Of a stretch of DNA of 42,464 nucleotides, positions 31,597 to 38,411 are shown one piece after another. The notes under the pieces were generated by a model. It saw only the letters and a list, made by a program, of their open reading frames with translations, ran no database searches and was not told where the DNA came from. The translations under genes were made by a program, and so were the position numbers. Location of the stretch: NCBI GenBank assembly GCA_031424095.1, contig JANPGU010000259.1, positions 1 through 42,464 of the forward strand, written 5' to 3'. This stretch comes from ZC4RG30 sp031424095. Lineage in GTDB: Bacteria; Pseudomonadota; Gammaproteobacteria; Steroidobacterales; Steroidobacteraceae. How positions within the stretch are numbered: the stretch's first letter is position 1; every line of letters begins with the position of its first letter.

Positions 31597-32397
31597 ATGA
31601 GCAGGCAGATATTTTCCAAGCTGATGGCGGTCGCCATCCTGGCGGCAGCGGCAGGCAGCAACGCCGCGGAGCCGATTCGGGATCCACTCTATGGCGATCC
31701 CGGACATCCGAACATTGCGGGAATGTGGAATCCCGAGTACGCCTATTTTGGCCCCCCCGTGGGTGGGGCGAGCGTTGCGCGTCCCCCGGGCGCCGCTCCG
31801 CCCACCGGGGGACCACCCGGTGTCGGGCCGCCCCCCGGCGCGCCTCCGCGCGTTGGTCCGCCGCCACTGGCGATCCCGAAGCTCAAGCCGAAGTACGCCG
31901 CGCAGTACGCCGAATGGCGCAGGAAATTCGATCTCGACGGTAGCCAGGAGCCGGACACCGTCACGCGCTGCCTGGCGTTTGGCGTGGCACGGTTCGGCAC
32001 GATGCCGATGGAGATCATCCAGACGCGCGGGCAGGTGACGATGAACCTCGCCGTGTTGCACGACATCCGCCGGATCTATCTCGACGGCGGCCATACGGTT
32101 GGCGCGGATCCCAGCTTCAGCGGCGACTCGGTCGGCCGTTGGGAAGGGGACACACTGGTCGTCGAAACGAACAATGTACGGCCGGGGCAGATCGACCGGA
32201 ACGGTGTGCCGTATTCCGACAAGCTCACGGCGGTAGAACGCATCCGTCGGGTCAGCCCCACGCGGCTGGAAATCGAGATGACGCTGACCGACCCGGAAGC
32301 ATTCGAAGAGCCGTTCACCATCCGTCGCGCCTATGTGCCAATGCCGACGGGAAGCCGATTCGAGGAGTATGTCTGTGAGTTCAATGCGGAGGGTTGA
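31597..32397 (+). CDS. Exported protein with Pro/Gly-rich segment, function unknown
   Basis: A 266-residue protein; ATG 31597 sits behind GGGGGG. A signal peptide ends near residue 24 (AAAAGSNAA-EP). Residues 52-94 are a low-complexity Pro/Gly/Ala stretch (GPPPGAPPRVGPPP), and 95-125 a charged helix (KYAAQYAEWRRKFDLDG). The C-terminal domain carries VGRWEGDTLVVETNNVRPG and RIRRVSPTRLEIEMTLTDPE, a motif pair of a widespread uncharacterised family in Proteobacteria and Acidobacteria that regularly neighbours DUF6152 proteins. That domain looks like a lipocalin-type or beta-sandwich fold, but I cannot name a ligand. A DUF6152 gene follows two bases after its stop, matching the known pairing. It is probably periplasmic, in one operon with the next genes. 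Confidence 0.8.
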   Translation: MSRQIFSKLMAVAILAAAAGSNAAEPIRDPLYGDPGHPNIAGMWNPEYAYFGPPVGGASVARPPGAAPPTGGPPGVGPPPGAPPRVGPPPLAIPKLKPKYAAQYAEWRRKFDLDGSQEPDTVTRCLAFGVARFGTMPMEIIQTRGQVTMNLAVLHDIRRIYLDGGHTVGADPSFSGDSVGRWEGDTLVVETNNVRPGQIDRNGVPYSDKLTAVERIRRVSPTRLEIEMTLTDPEAFEEPFTIRRAYVPMPTGSRFEEYVCEFNAEG

Positions 32398-32398
32398 G

Positions 32399-32815
32399 AT
32401 GAATATCCAACCAGTTTTCCACCGTCTGGTGGCGGCCCTGTTGTTGACCGGCTGCGCCGGCGTCTCGGTTGCACATCATTCCTTTGCGATGTTCAACCAG
32501 ACAAAGACGGTCGAGCAGAAGGGCGTGGTCACGGAAATCCAGTGGACCAACCCGCATGTGTGGCTGCACCTGTCGGTCAAGGCGGGCGGCAAGGACGTTG
32601 TCTACAGTTATGAAGGCGCGGCCATTCCGGTGCTCAAGCGCGTGGGCTGGCTGCGCGATTCCGTGAAGCCGGGTGACGTCGTGACAGTGGTCGGCAATCC
32701 CTACAAGGATTCCAGCCGTACGGGCGGCTCGTTCAACTATGTGATCCTTCCTGACGGCAAGCATCTGGGTACGGGCGATGCCATCCCTGGTGCCCTCGCG
32801 CCACCAGGCCCATAA
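32399..32815 (+). CDS. DUF6152 family exported protein
   Basis: A 138-residue protein; ATG 32399 follows GGAGG by seven bases and overlaps nothing, two bases after the previous stop. An N-terminal hydrophobic segment with VAALLLTGCAGVSVA may be a lipoprotein signal (cysteine 20) or an ordinary signal peptide cut before HH. The conserved core is HHSFAMFNQTKTVEQKGVV, EIQWTNPHVWLHLSV, then VVGNPYKDSSRTGG, as in DUF6152, a small beta-barrel of OB-like look. Members occur beside exported proteins of the preceding type in catabolic regions; the function is unknown. The paired histidines directly after the signal could bind metal. Confidence 0.85.
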   Translation: MNIQPVFHRLVAALLLTGCAGVSVAHHSFAMFNQTKTVEQKGVVTEIQWTNPHVWLHLSVKAGGKDVVYSYEGAAIPVLKRVGWLRDSVKPGDVVTVVGNPYKDSSRTGGSFNYVILPDGKHLGTGDAIPGALAPPGP

Positions 32816-32835
32816 AGAAAATGACGGAGGGTTTT

Positions 32836-33990
32836 ATGGTTCATCGTCACAGGATGTTGGTTCGCTGCGCGGTGGCTCTGGTCACGAGCAGCGTGGCAAT
32901 CGGCACGCAGGCCGCTGCTCCTGCAGCAGTGCCCTTCAAGCTCGGTACCTTTCAGGTTGCAGGACAGGAGAAGATCGGCCTGGTATTGCGCGATTCGATT
33001 GTCGTCGACATCGCCGCGGCCAATCAGGAATACCAGCGGCGCAATGGCAAGGCTGCAAAGGTGCGCGCACCTTCAGACATGACGGATCTGATTGCCCGCT
33101 ATGACGCGGAGGTGGGCCCGCGACTGCGCGAACTTGCGCGCTTCGCTGCGGATGCCGGCCCCGCGGCCTATGTCCATCCCATGAGCGAAGTGAAGACGCT
33201 GGCGCCGGTTCGGCCAGCGGTGATCCTGAACGCGGGCGCAAACTACCCGGAGCACTCGCAGGGCATCATCACCCAGGGTACTCGCGCTGCCGGCGCTCCA
33301 CCCGCAGCCGCCGGGCAGCCCGCAGCAGGTGGCCCACCGGCCGGGCCGCGCGCGCCGGGCCAGTCGATGCCTGGCTTCTGGGAGCGGGCAGCCGGTGACA
33401 CCCGTGCAGACAATCCTTATCTGTTCCTGAAGTCGCCGACCGCCGTGACAGGTGCGTTCGACGACATCGTGATTCCGAAGGGTCGCGAGCAGATCGACTG
33501 GGAATGCGAATTCAACGTCGTGATCGGCAGCGAAACCAAGAACGTCTCGATCGCCAATGCGCCGAAGCATATCTTCGGCTACACGATCCAGATCGACGTG
33601 TCCGATCGCGGCGGGCGCGGTGACCGCAAGATGGGCGGCGGCCCGGACTGGCTGGTGCAGAAGAATCACGACACGTTCGCACCGCTTGGGCCATTCATCG
33701 TGCCGAAGGAATTTCTTCCGCAGCCGATGAACACCCGGCATTACTTCACGCTGAATGGGGAGATCAAGCAGGATTCGAACACCAGCCGTACCGAGTACAA
33801 CATCTACGACATGGTTTCCTACGGCTCGAACATGCTGACCCTGCGTCCGGGTGACCTCGTCTCGATGGGCAGCCCGGCGGGCGCGAACATCGATACTGGA
33901 GCCCAGCGCTGGATGAAGGCGGGTGATACGGCGGTGTGCACCATCGAAGGCGTCGGCGAGCAGAAGCACCGCGTGGTTGACCAGAAATAG
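32836..33990 (+). CDS. Exported fumarylacetoacetate-hydrolase-family protein
   Basis: A 384-residue FAH-fold protein. ATG 32836 has GGAGG five bases before it. A Sec signal peptide is clear (MLVRCAVALVTSSVAIGTQAAA-PA, to about 28), unusual because FAH enzymes normally work in the cytoplasm. The N-terminal strand domain (33-120) is followed by the FAH core: NAGANYPEH (132-140), KSPTAVTG, metal ligands E223 and E225 (DWECEFNVVIG) and D254 (TIQIDVSDR), TLNGEIKQDSNTS and SMGSPAGANI. Residues 148-180 are a Gly/Pro/Ala-rich insertion at the active-site loop. Family reactions include acylpyruvate hydrolysis, oxaloacetate decarboxylation and 2-hydroxyhepta-diene-dioate hydration or isomerisation. With conserved ligands it should be active, in the periplasm. 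The substrate is unknown. Confidence 0.87.
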   Translation: MVHRHRMLVRCAVALVTSSVAIGTQAAAPAAVPFKLGTFQVAGQEKIGLVLRDSIVVDIAAANQEYQRRNGKAAKVRAPSDMTDLIARYDAEVGPRLRELARFAADAGPAAYVHPMSEVKTLAPVRPAVILNAGANYPEHSQGIITQGTRAAGAPPAAAGQPAAGGPPAGPRAPGQSMPGFWERAAGDTRADNPYLFLKSPTAVTGAFDDIVIPKGREQIDWECEFNVVIGSETKNVSIANAPKHIFGYTIQIDVSDRGGRGDRKMGGGPDWLVQKNHDTFAPLGPFIVPKEFLPQPMNTRHYFTLNGEIKQDSNTSRTEYNIYDMVSYGSNMLTLRPGDLVSMGSPAGANIDTGAQRWMKAGDTAVCTIEGVGEQKHRVVDQK

Positions 33991-34079
33991 TCGATTGGGC
34001 TGCTGCCGCAGATGCGTTTCGCAACGTCGATGCGCATCTCGCAGCATCCATCGACAACTGCGGAAGTTCCCAACAATCC

Positions 34080-34118
34080 CTTGCCCGAGGCAAGACAGCG
34101 CCCCTATGCTGTCTTGCC
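34080..34118 (+). promoter_or_regulatory. Competing hairpins ahead of the flavin monooxygenase gene
   Basis: Three complementary segments are present: CTTGCC (34080-34085), GGCAAGACAGC (34089-34099) and GCTGTCTTGCC (34108-34118). The middle one can pair with the first (6 base pairs, 3-base loop) or with the third (a perfect 11-base-pair stem, 8-base loop). The third repeats the first CTTGCC. No T run follows, so a classical intrinsic terminator is unlikely. Confidence 0.55.
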
Positions 34119-34164
34119 CGCGTGCAGGCGCAACCGCCCAATACTGCGCAGCAGGGGAGACGTC

Positions 34165-35277
34165 TTGAGGAATCTGTCCATTCTCGTGATCGGCGCCGGC
34201 ATTGGCGGCCTGACCGCAGCCATCGCGTTGCGTCAGCGTGGCTTCACCGTGGAGATGATTGAAAGGGATCCGACGTGGACGGTGTACGGCGTTGGCATCA
34301 TCCAGCAGGGCAATGTCCTGCGCGCATTGGATGCGCTGGGTCTGATCGACCACTATATCGACGCAGGCGTGGGCTTCGACGCCGTGGAGATTTTCGCCCC
34401 CAACGGCATGAAGGTTGCGCGCGTGCCTTCCCATCGTCTGTTGCCCGATCGACCCGCCAATATCGGGGTGAGCCGGCGCGCATTGCAGAAGGTTCTGGGC
34501 GACGCAGCCCGCGAGGCTGGCGCGACCTTGCGCCTGGGCGTGACCGCCGACGGCATCGAGGACGGCACGCAGGTCACGGTACGCTTCTCCGATGGCACGC
34601 AAGGCACATACGATCTGGTGGTGGGAGCTGACGGCACGTACTCCGCCACGCGCGCGATGGTGTTGCCAGATGCTCCTGCTCCAAGGTTTACCGGTCAGGC
34701 GGTGTGGCGCTACAACCTGCCAAGGCTGAAGGATCTTGACGCCCTGCAGGCCTACAACGGGCCCATTGGCGCAGGCCTGGTGCCGATCAGTCAGGAACTC
34801 ATGTACATGTTCCTCACCACGCCGGAGCCCGGCAATCCACGTTACCCGCGTGAGGGTCTGGCCGCCGCGATGCGCGGCAAGACCGCGGGGTGCGCGCCGG
34901 CCATCCAGCAGTTGGCCGAGCAGATCACCGATGACAATGAAGTGGTGTACCGCCCACTGGATGTCCTGCTGGTGGAAGGGCGCTGGCATCGCGGTCGCGT
35001 AGTGCTGCTGGGAGATGCCGTGCACGCCACCACGCCACACCTGGGCCAGGGTGCGGGCATGGCCATCGAGGATAGCCTGGTGCTGGCCGAAGAGCTGGCA
35101 CGACATACCGAAGCGGAAGCTGCCTTCGCAGCCTACCATGCGCGGCGCTTCGCGCGCTGCGAGTACATCGTGCGCGCGAGTCTTGCCATCTGCATGGGCC
35201 AGCTGGGCCAGGGCCCGCCGGTGGACAACGCGAAGGCGACGACCGAGATGTTCGCCTTCACTGCACAGCCGTTCTGA
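34165..35277 (+). CDS. FAD-dependent aromatic monooxygenase (UbiH/PHBH-like)
   Basis: A 370-residue cytoplasmic group A flavin hydroxylase. TTG 34165 is chosen because GGGGAG lies five bases before it and the Rossmann fold begins at once: LSILVIGAGIGGLTAAIALRQ (GAGIGG 10-15) with E33 ending the second strand. The middle motif LVVGADGTYSATR (DG 156-157) and the flavin-ribityl motif GDAVHATTPHLGQGAGMAIEDS (283-304, GD first) complete the family pattern. It resembles salicylate and 3-hydroxybenzoate hydroxylases, which add a hydroxyl using NAD(P)H and oxygen, some with decarboxylation. The aromatic substrate cannot be fixed from sequence. The next genes are a cupin 13 bases downstream and an FAH enzyme, forming a plausible hydroxylation, ring-opening and C-C cleavage series. 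Confidence 0.9.
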   Translation: MRNLSILVIGAGIGGLTAAIALRQRGFTVEMIERDPTWTVYGVGIIQQGNVLRALDALGLIDHYIDAGVGFDAVEIFAPNGMKVARVPSHRLLPDRPANIGVSRRALQKVLGDAAREAGATLRLGVTADGIEDGTQVTVRFSDGTQGTYDLVVGADGTYSATRAMVLPDAPAPRFTGQAVWRYNLPRLKDLDALQAYNGPIGAGLVPISQELMYMFLTTPEPGNPRYPREGLAAAMRGKTAGCAPAIQQLAEQITDDNEVVYRPLDVLLVEGRWHRGRVVLLGDAVHATTPHLGQGAGMAIEDSLVLAEELARHTEAEAAFAAYHARRFARCEYIVRASLAICMGQLGQGPPVDNAKATTEMFAFTAQPF

Positions 35278-35290
35278 AAAGGAAGCAGTG

Positions 35291-35857
35291 ATGAATGAAG
35301 CACCAGTTCGCCGGGTAGTCACCGGCCATGATGCCGACGGTCGGGCCGTGTTCCTCGAGGATGGTCCGGTGCCCCGCGTGCAGCGCGTTGGTGGTCCGCA
35401 GGGTCCATTGTTCTTCGAGGTGTGGAATACAGGTGGCACTCCAGCGCGCATCGACCGTGCTTCTGGCGAGCCTGCAGAGTCCGGCATCCAGCTCGCGCCA
35501 CCGAAAGGCGGTACGCGCATCCGCATCCTCGATATTCCACCGGAGGATGACAGCATCGGCAAGCTGACTCCGGAACAGGCCAGAGCGCATTTCGCCGAAG
35601 TCGGAGCGGCGGCTGCCTCATCGCACTCCGGCAGTGGTTCGCGCCACGCCTTCATGCACCGCACCGAGACGGTCGATTACGGCATCGTGCTCGAAGGCGA
35701 GGTCACGCTCATTCTCGACATCGGCGAAACCGTCGTGCGCGCGGGTGAAATCGTCATCCAGCGCGGCACCAACCATGGCTGGGCCAATCGCTCCGGCCGT
35801 CATTGCCGCATCGCGTTCATTCTGATCGACGGGACTTTCCAGGACGGCTTGAAATGA
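35291..35857 (+). CDS. Cupin domain protein, possible dioxygenase or isomerase
   Basis: A 188-residue cytoplasmic protein; ATG 35291 has AAGGA in range. A loosely folded N-terminal half (VVTGHDADGRAVFLEDGPVP, FFEVWNTGGTPARI) leads into one cupin domain at about 110-185: MHRTETVDYGIVLEGEVTLIL and AGEIVIQRGTNHGWAN. The first cupin motif lacks the usual HXH pair and has HRTETVDY, while the second keeps its His. This variant is common beside aromatic and steroid catabolic genes. It is too short for gentisate or homogentisate dioxygenase, which have two domains or a trimeric fold. It might be a small ring-cleavage enzyme or an auxiliary factor. Its stop overlaps the next start (ATGA), so it is coupled to the FAH gene. 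Confidence 0.83.
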   Translation: MNEAPVRRVVTGHDADGRAVFLEDGPVPRVQRVGGPQGPLFFEVWNTGGTPARIDRASGEPAESGIQLAPPKGGTRIRILDIPPEDDSIGKLTPEQARAHFAEVGAAAASSHSGSGSRHAFMHRTETVDYGIVLEGEVTLILDIGETVVRAGEIVIQRGTNHGWANRSGRHCRIAFILIDGTFQDGLK

Positions 35858-36822
35858 GGCTGGCAACCCGCTCGCAAGGCACACCAGATGGTGAACTGCT
35901 GGTTGTCGCAAGCGACGGCAAGCGCTGCTTGTCAGCCGGCCCGCGCTGGCCAAACCTGCTCGCTGCCATCACACGCTGGGATGTTGCTGCGGCAGAGCTG
36001 CGCGTGCTGGATGCGCGCCTGGCAGCGGGCGAGGGCGTTACTTTGCCCGAGCGCGAGCTGCGCGCGCCGTTGCCGCGGACCTGGCAGTGGCTCGACGGCT
36101 CTGCCTTCACGACGCATGCCAAGCTGATGGAAGTGGCGTTCAACGCCAGGCCAATCGAGACCGACAAGCCGCTCATGTACCAGGGCATGTCGGACTGCTT
36201 CTACGGCACCAACGATGCGTCCCCATTTCCCGACGCCGCACATGGCATCGATTTCGAAGGCGAGTTCGGCGTGGTGGTGGACGCTGTGCCAATGGGCACA
36301 TCCCCCGGCGACGCGCTGGCGCATATCAAGCTGATCGTGCAGATCAATGACTGGTCGCTGCGGGCGCTGGCAGTGCCTGAAATGAAAACTGGCTTCGGCT
36401 GGATCCAGGCCAAACCCGCCTGCGCGATGGCGCCGTTCGCTGTCACACCCGATGAACTCGGGACGCATTGGAACGACGGCCGCGTGGGCCTCGACCTCGC
36501 CATCGAGTGGAACTCGCAGCATTTCGGGCGTGCCAATGGACGCGAGATGGCATATGGCTTCCATGAACTGGTGGCCCATGCGGCCGCGACGCGCAATCTC
36601 GTGGCCAGCACCATCATCGGGTCCGGCACGGTGGCCAACGCTGGCTATGCCACGGTTGGCTCGAGCTGTATTTCCGAGCGCCGTGCGATCGAGATAATTG
36701 CCGGCGGCAAGGCGGTCACGCCGTTCATGTCCTTCGGTGATCGCGTGCGCATGGAAGCGCGACTGCCCGACGGCCGTGCACCGTTCGGGGCGCTGGAGCA
36801 GGTCGTCGTGCGCGCCGGCTGA
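35854..36822 (+). CDS. Fumarylacetoacetase-like hydrolase (cytoplasmic FAH family)
   Basis: A 322-residue enzyme of the shorter bacterial fumarylacetoacetate hydrolase group. ATG 35854 overlaps the cupin stop. There is no signal peptide. Landmarks are WQWLDGSAFTTHAKLM (H88, catalytic site region), PLMYQGMSDCFYG, metal ligands E135 and E137 (GIDFEGEFGVVVD) and D166 (QINDWSLR), GFGWIQAKPACAMAPFAVTPDELG and IIGSGTVANAG. These match enzymes of homogentisate-type pathways that split fumarylacetoacetate into fumarate and acetoacetate better than they match acylpyruvases. No homogentisate dioxygenase or maleylacetoacetate isomerase is in the window, so the upstream steps may lie elsewhere or the substrate may be an analogue. 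The CoA-transferase genes that face it would activate acetoacetate. Confidence 0.87.
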   Translation: MRLATRSQGTPDGELLVVASDGKRCLSAGPRWPNLLAAITRWDVAAAELRVLDARLAAGEGVTLPERELRAPLPRTWQWLDGSAFTTHAKLMEVAFNARPIETDKPLMYQGMSDCFYGTNDASPFPDAAHGIDFEGEFGVVVDAVPMGTSPGDALAHIKLIVQINDWSLRALAVPEMKTGFGWIQAKPACAMAPFAVTPDELGTHWNDGRVGLDLAIEWNSQHFGRANGREMAYGFHELVAHAAATRNLVASTIIGSGTVANAGYATVGSSCISERRAIEIIAGGKAVTPFMSFGDRVRMEARLPDGRAPFGALEQVVVRAG

Positions 36823-36840
36823 GACCGGCCGCACCGCGTT

Positions 36841-37497
36841 TCAGAAAGTCATCTCGGGAACATCGTCCGCCGCAATCAGCCGGCCGGCGGTGCGTGCACG
36901 TATTTCGGCAACCGTCACCCCTGGCGCACGTTCGCGCAGCTCGAAAGCGCCACCGGCGATTTCGAACAGCCCCAGATCCGTGAGCACCCTGCGAATGCAA
37001 CCGCAGCCCGTCAATGGCAGCGTGCAGCGCTCCAGCAGCTTGGACTCTCCATCTTTCGACGCGTGCATCATCATGACAATGATCTGGCTGGCGCCCGCGA
37101 CGAGGTCCATGGCCCCGCCCATGCCCTTGACCAGCTTGCCCGGAATCATCCACGACGCGATGTTGCCCATTACATCCACTTCAAATGCGCCGAGCACGGT
37201 CAGGTCGACATGCCCGCCGCGGATCATTGCGAAGGAATCGGCTGACGAGAAGATGGCAGCGCCGGGCACGGCAGTAACGGTCTGCTTGCCGGCGTTGATC
37301 ATGTCTGCATCGACTTCGGCTTCGGTCGGGAACGGTCCCATCCCCAGCAGGCCGTTTTCCGACTGCAGCATCACCTGCATGTCATTCGGCACATGGTTTG
37401 CAACCAGTGTAGGAATGCCAATGCCAAGGTTGACGTAGTAACCGTCCCGAAGCTCGCGCGCGACACGCTGCGCCATCTGGTCTCTGGAAAGTGCCAC
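36841..37497 (-). CDS. scoB: 3-oxoacid CoA-transferase subunit B
   Basis: A 218-residue beta subunit. The catalytic glutamate lies at E47 (MLQSENGLLGMGPFP), preceded by YVNLGIGIPTLVANHVP. AGKQTVTAVPGAAIFSSADSFAMIRGGH, GKLVKGMGGAMDLVAGA and CTLPLTGCG are the standard signature of succinyl-CoA:3-ketoacid CoA-transferase subunit B. The related 3-oxoadipate transferase PcaJ is the main alternative; the wording of these motifs is nearer ScoB. It transfers CoA from succinyl-CoA to acetoacetate, giving acetoacetyl-CoA. It lies six bases after subunit A and converges with the fumarylacetoacetase-like gene, 18 bases away. Acetoacetate is the product of that enzyme, a direct metabolic link. Confidence 0.92.
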   Translation of the reverse strand: MALSRDQMAQRVARELRDGYYVNLGIGIPTLVANHVPNDMQVMLQSENGLLGMGPFPTEAEVDADMINAGKQTVTAVPGAAIFSSADSFAMIRGGHVDLTVLGAFEVDVMGNIASWMIPGKLVKGMGGAMDLVAGASQIIVMMMHASKDGESKLLERCTLPLTGCGCIRRVLTDLGLFEIAGGAFELRERAPGVTVAEIRARTAGRLIAADDVPEMTF

Positions 37498-37503
37498 TGT
37501 CCT

Positions 37504-38205
37504 TTAGCCTTTGCGCACGGTGCGGTTTTCGATGCGTTTCTCGAACCGGCTCTGGATCAGCCGGTCAACATATATCCCGGGAGTGTGGATGTGCGCCGGG
37601 TCGAGGCTGCCGGGGCGAACAATTTCCTCAACTTCGACTACCGTGACACGTCCCGCCGTCGCCACCGCCGGATTGAAATTGGCTGCTGTGTTGCGGTAGA
37701 TCACGTTGCCGAACCAGTCCGCTTTCCACCCGCGCACCAGCGAGAAATCGGCGGTCAGCGAGGTTTCCAGGATGCAGTGCCGCCCGTTGAACTCACGGCT
37801 CTCCTTGCCGGCAGCGACCGGCGTGCCATAGCCCGTTGCCGTAAAGAATGCGGGAATACCGGCACCGCCCGCGCGCAGTTTCTCGGCCAGCGTGCCCTGC
37901 GGCGTCAGCTCCACGTCGATTTCCCCGGCCAGCAACTGCCGCTCGAACTCGGCGTTCTCACCCACATAGGAGGCGATAACCCGTCGTATCTGCCGCGACT
38001 TGAGCAGCACCCCGAGGCCGAAATTATCCACGCCGCAATTGTTGGAGATCACCGTCAGTCCCGCCGTGCCGCGCCGCCGCAGTTCTTCAATGAGGTTCTC
38101 GGGGATCCCGCAGAGGCCGAAGCCACCGGCAGCAACCGTCATCCCGTCGGCAATGCCTTCGAGTGCTTCCGTATAGCTCGCCACACGCTTGTCCAAGCCC
38201 GCCAT
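37504..38205 (-). CDS. scoA: 3-oxoacid CoA-transferase subunit A
   Basis: A 233-residue alpha subunit; ATG 38205 (MAGLDKRVASYTEAL) is chosen because family members start here and GGAAGG lies just upstream, though the frame opens 42 bases earlier. CoA-binding motifs appear: TVAAGGFGLCGIPENLIEELRR, VISNNCGVDNFGLGVLL, VIASYVGENAEFERQLLAGEIDVELTPQGTLAEKLRAGGAGIPAF (consecutive family signatures, read in parts), and FNGRHCILE. It forms the hetero-oligomer with subunit B encoded next. The promoter must lie in the 206-base gap shared with the divergent TonB receptor. A 3-oxoadipate transferase role (PcaI) cannot be excluded and would suit protocatechuate from the quiC1 cluster. Confidence 0.92.
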   Translation of the reverse strand: MAGLDKRVASYTEALEGIADGMTVAAGGFGLCGIPENLIEELRRRGTAGLTVISNNCGVDNFGLGVLLKSRQIRRVIASYVGENAEFERQLLAGEIDVELTPQGTLAEKLRAGGAGIPAFFTATGYGTPVAAGKESREFNGRHCILETSLTADFSLVRGWKADWFGNVIYRNTAANFNPAVATAGRVTVVEVEEIVRPGSLDPAHIHTPGIYVDRLIQSRFEKRIENRTVRKG

Positions 38206-38295
38206 TCCTGCCTTCCTTCTTCCTTGAACCCATGCCCGTGGGGCCACGATGCTTGATCAGGCCGGTGTTGACTAGGCAATTTAATCCTGCACCAG

Positions 38296-38322
38296 GGAAA
38301 TATTATTCCGCCAAAAAGGAAT
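38296..38322. promoter_or_regulatory. Overlapping GGAA/TTCC inverted repeats upstream of second TonB receptor
   Basis: GGAAATATTATTCC (38296-38309) is an imperfect palindrome. Its right arm ATTCC also pairs with GGAAT at 38318-38322. TATGCT and TATATC just downstream (38323-38333) are possible -10 elements. The arms resemble the repeat at 31547-31564, so the same regulator might act at both. Short AT-rich arms make chance similarity a real possibility. Confidence 0.35.
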
Positions 38323-38411
38323 TATGCTATATCTAGCCTACGAAAGCCGGGTGGACGGGCATGTGCCTGACTGCCCAGCCACAACAATAAATTCAACGTG
38401 GGGGAGACGCC

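Noticed and set aside
33073..35664. Very long antisense frame (over 860 codons) opposite the FAH, monooxygenase and cupin genes
   Set aside because: Its translation has no family motifs and an Arg/His/Gln-rich composition typical of antisense to GC-rich codons; the plus-strand genes have clear domains and ribosome binding sites.
35291..35857. Gentisate 1,2-dioxygenase
   Set aside because: The protein is 188 residues with a single cupin and lacks the HXH pair of the first cupin motif; gentisate dioxygenases are about twice as long with two cupin domains.
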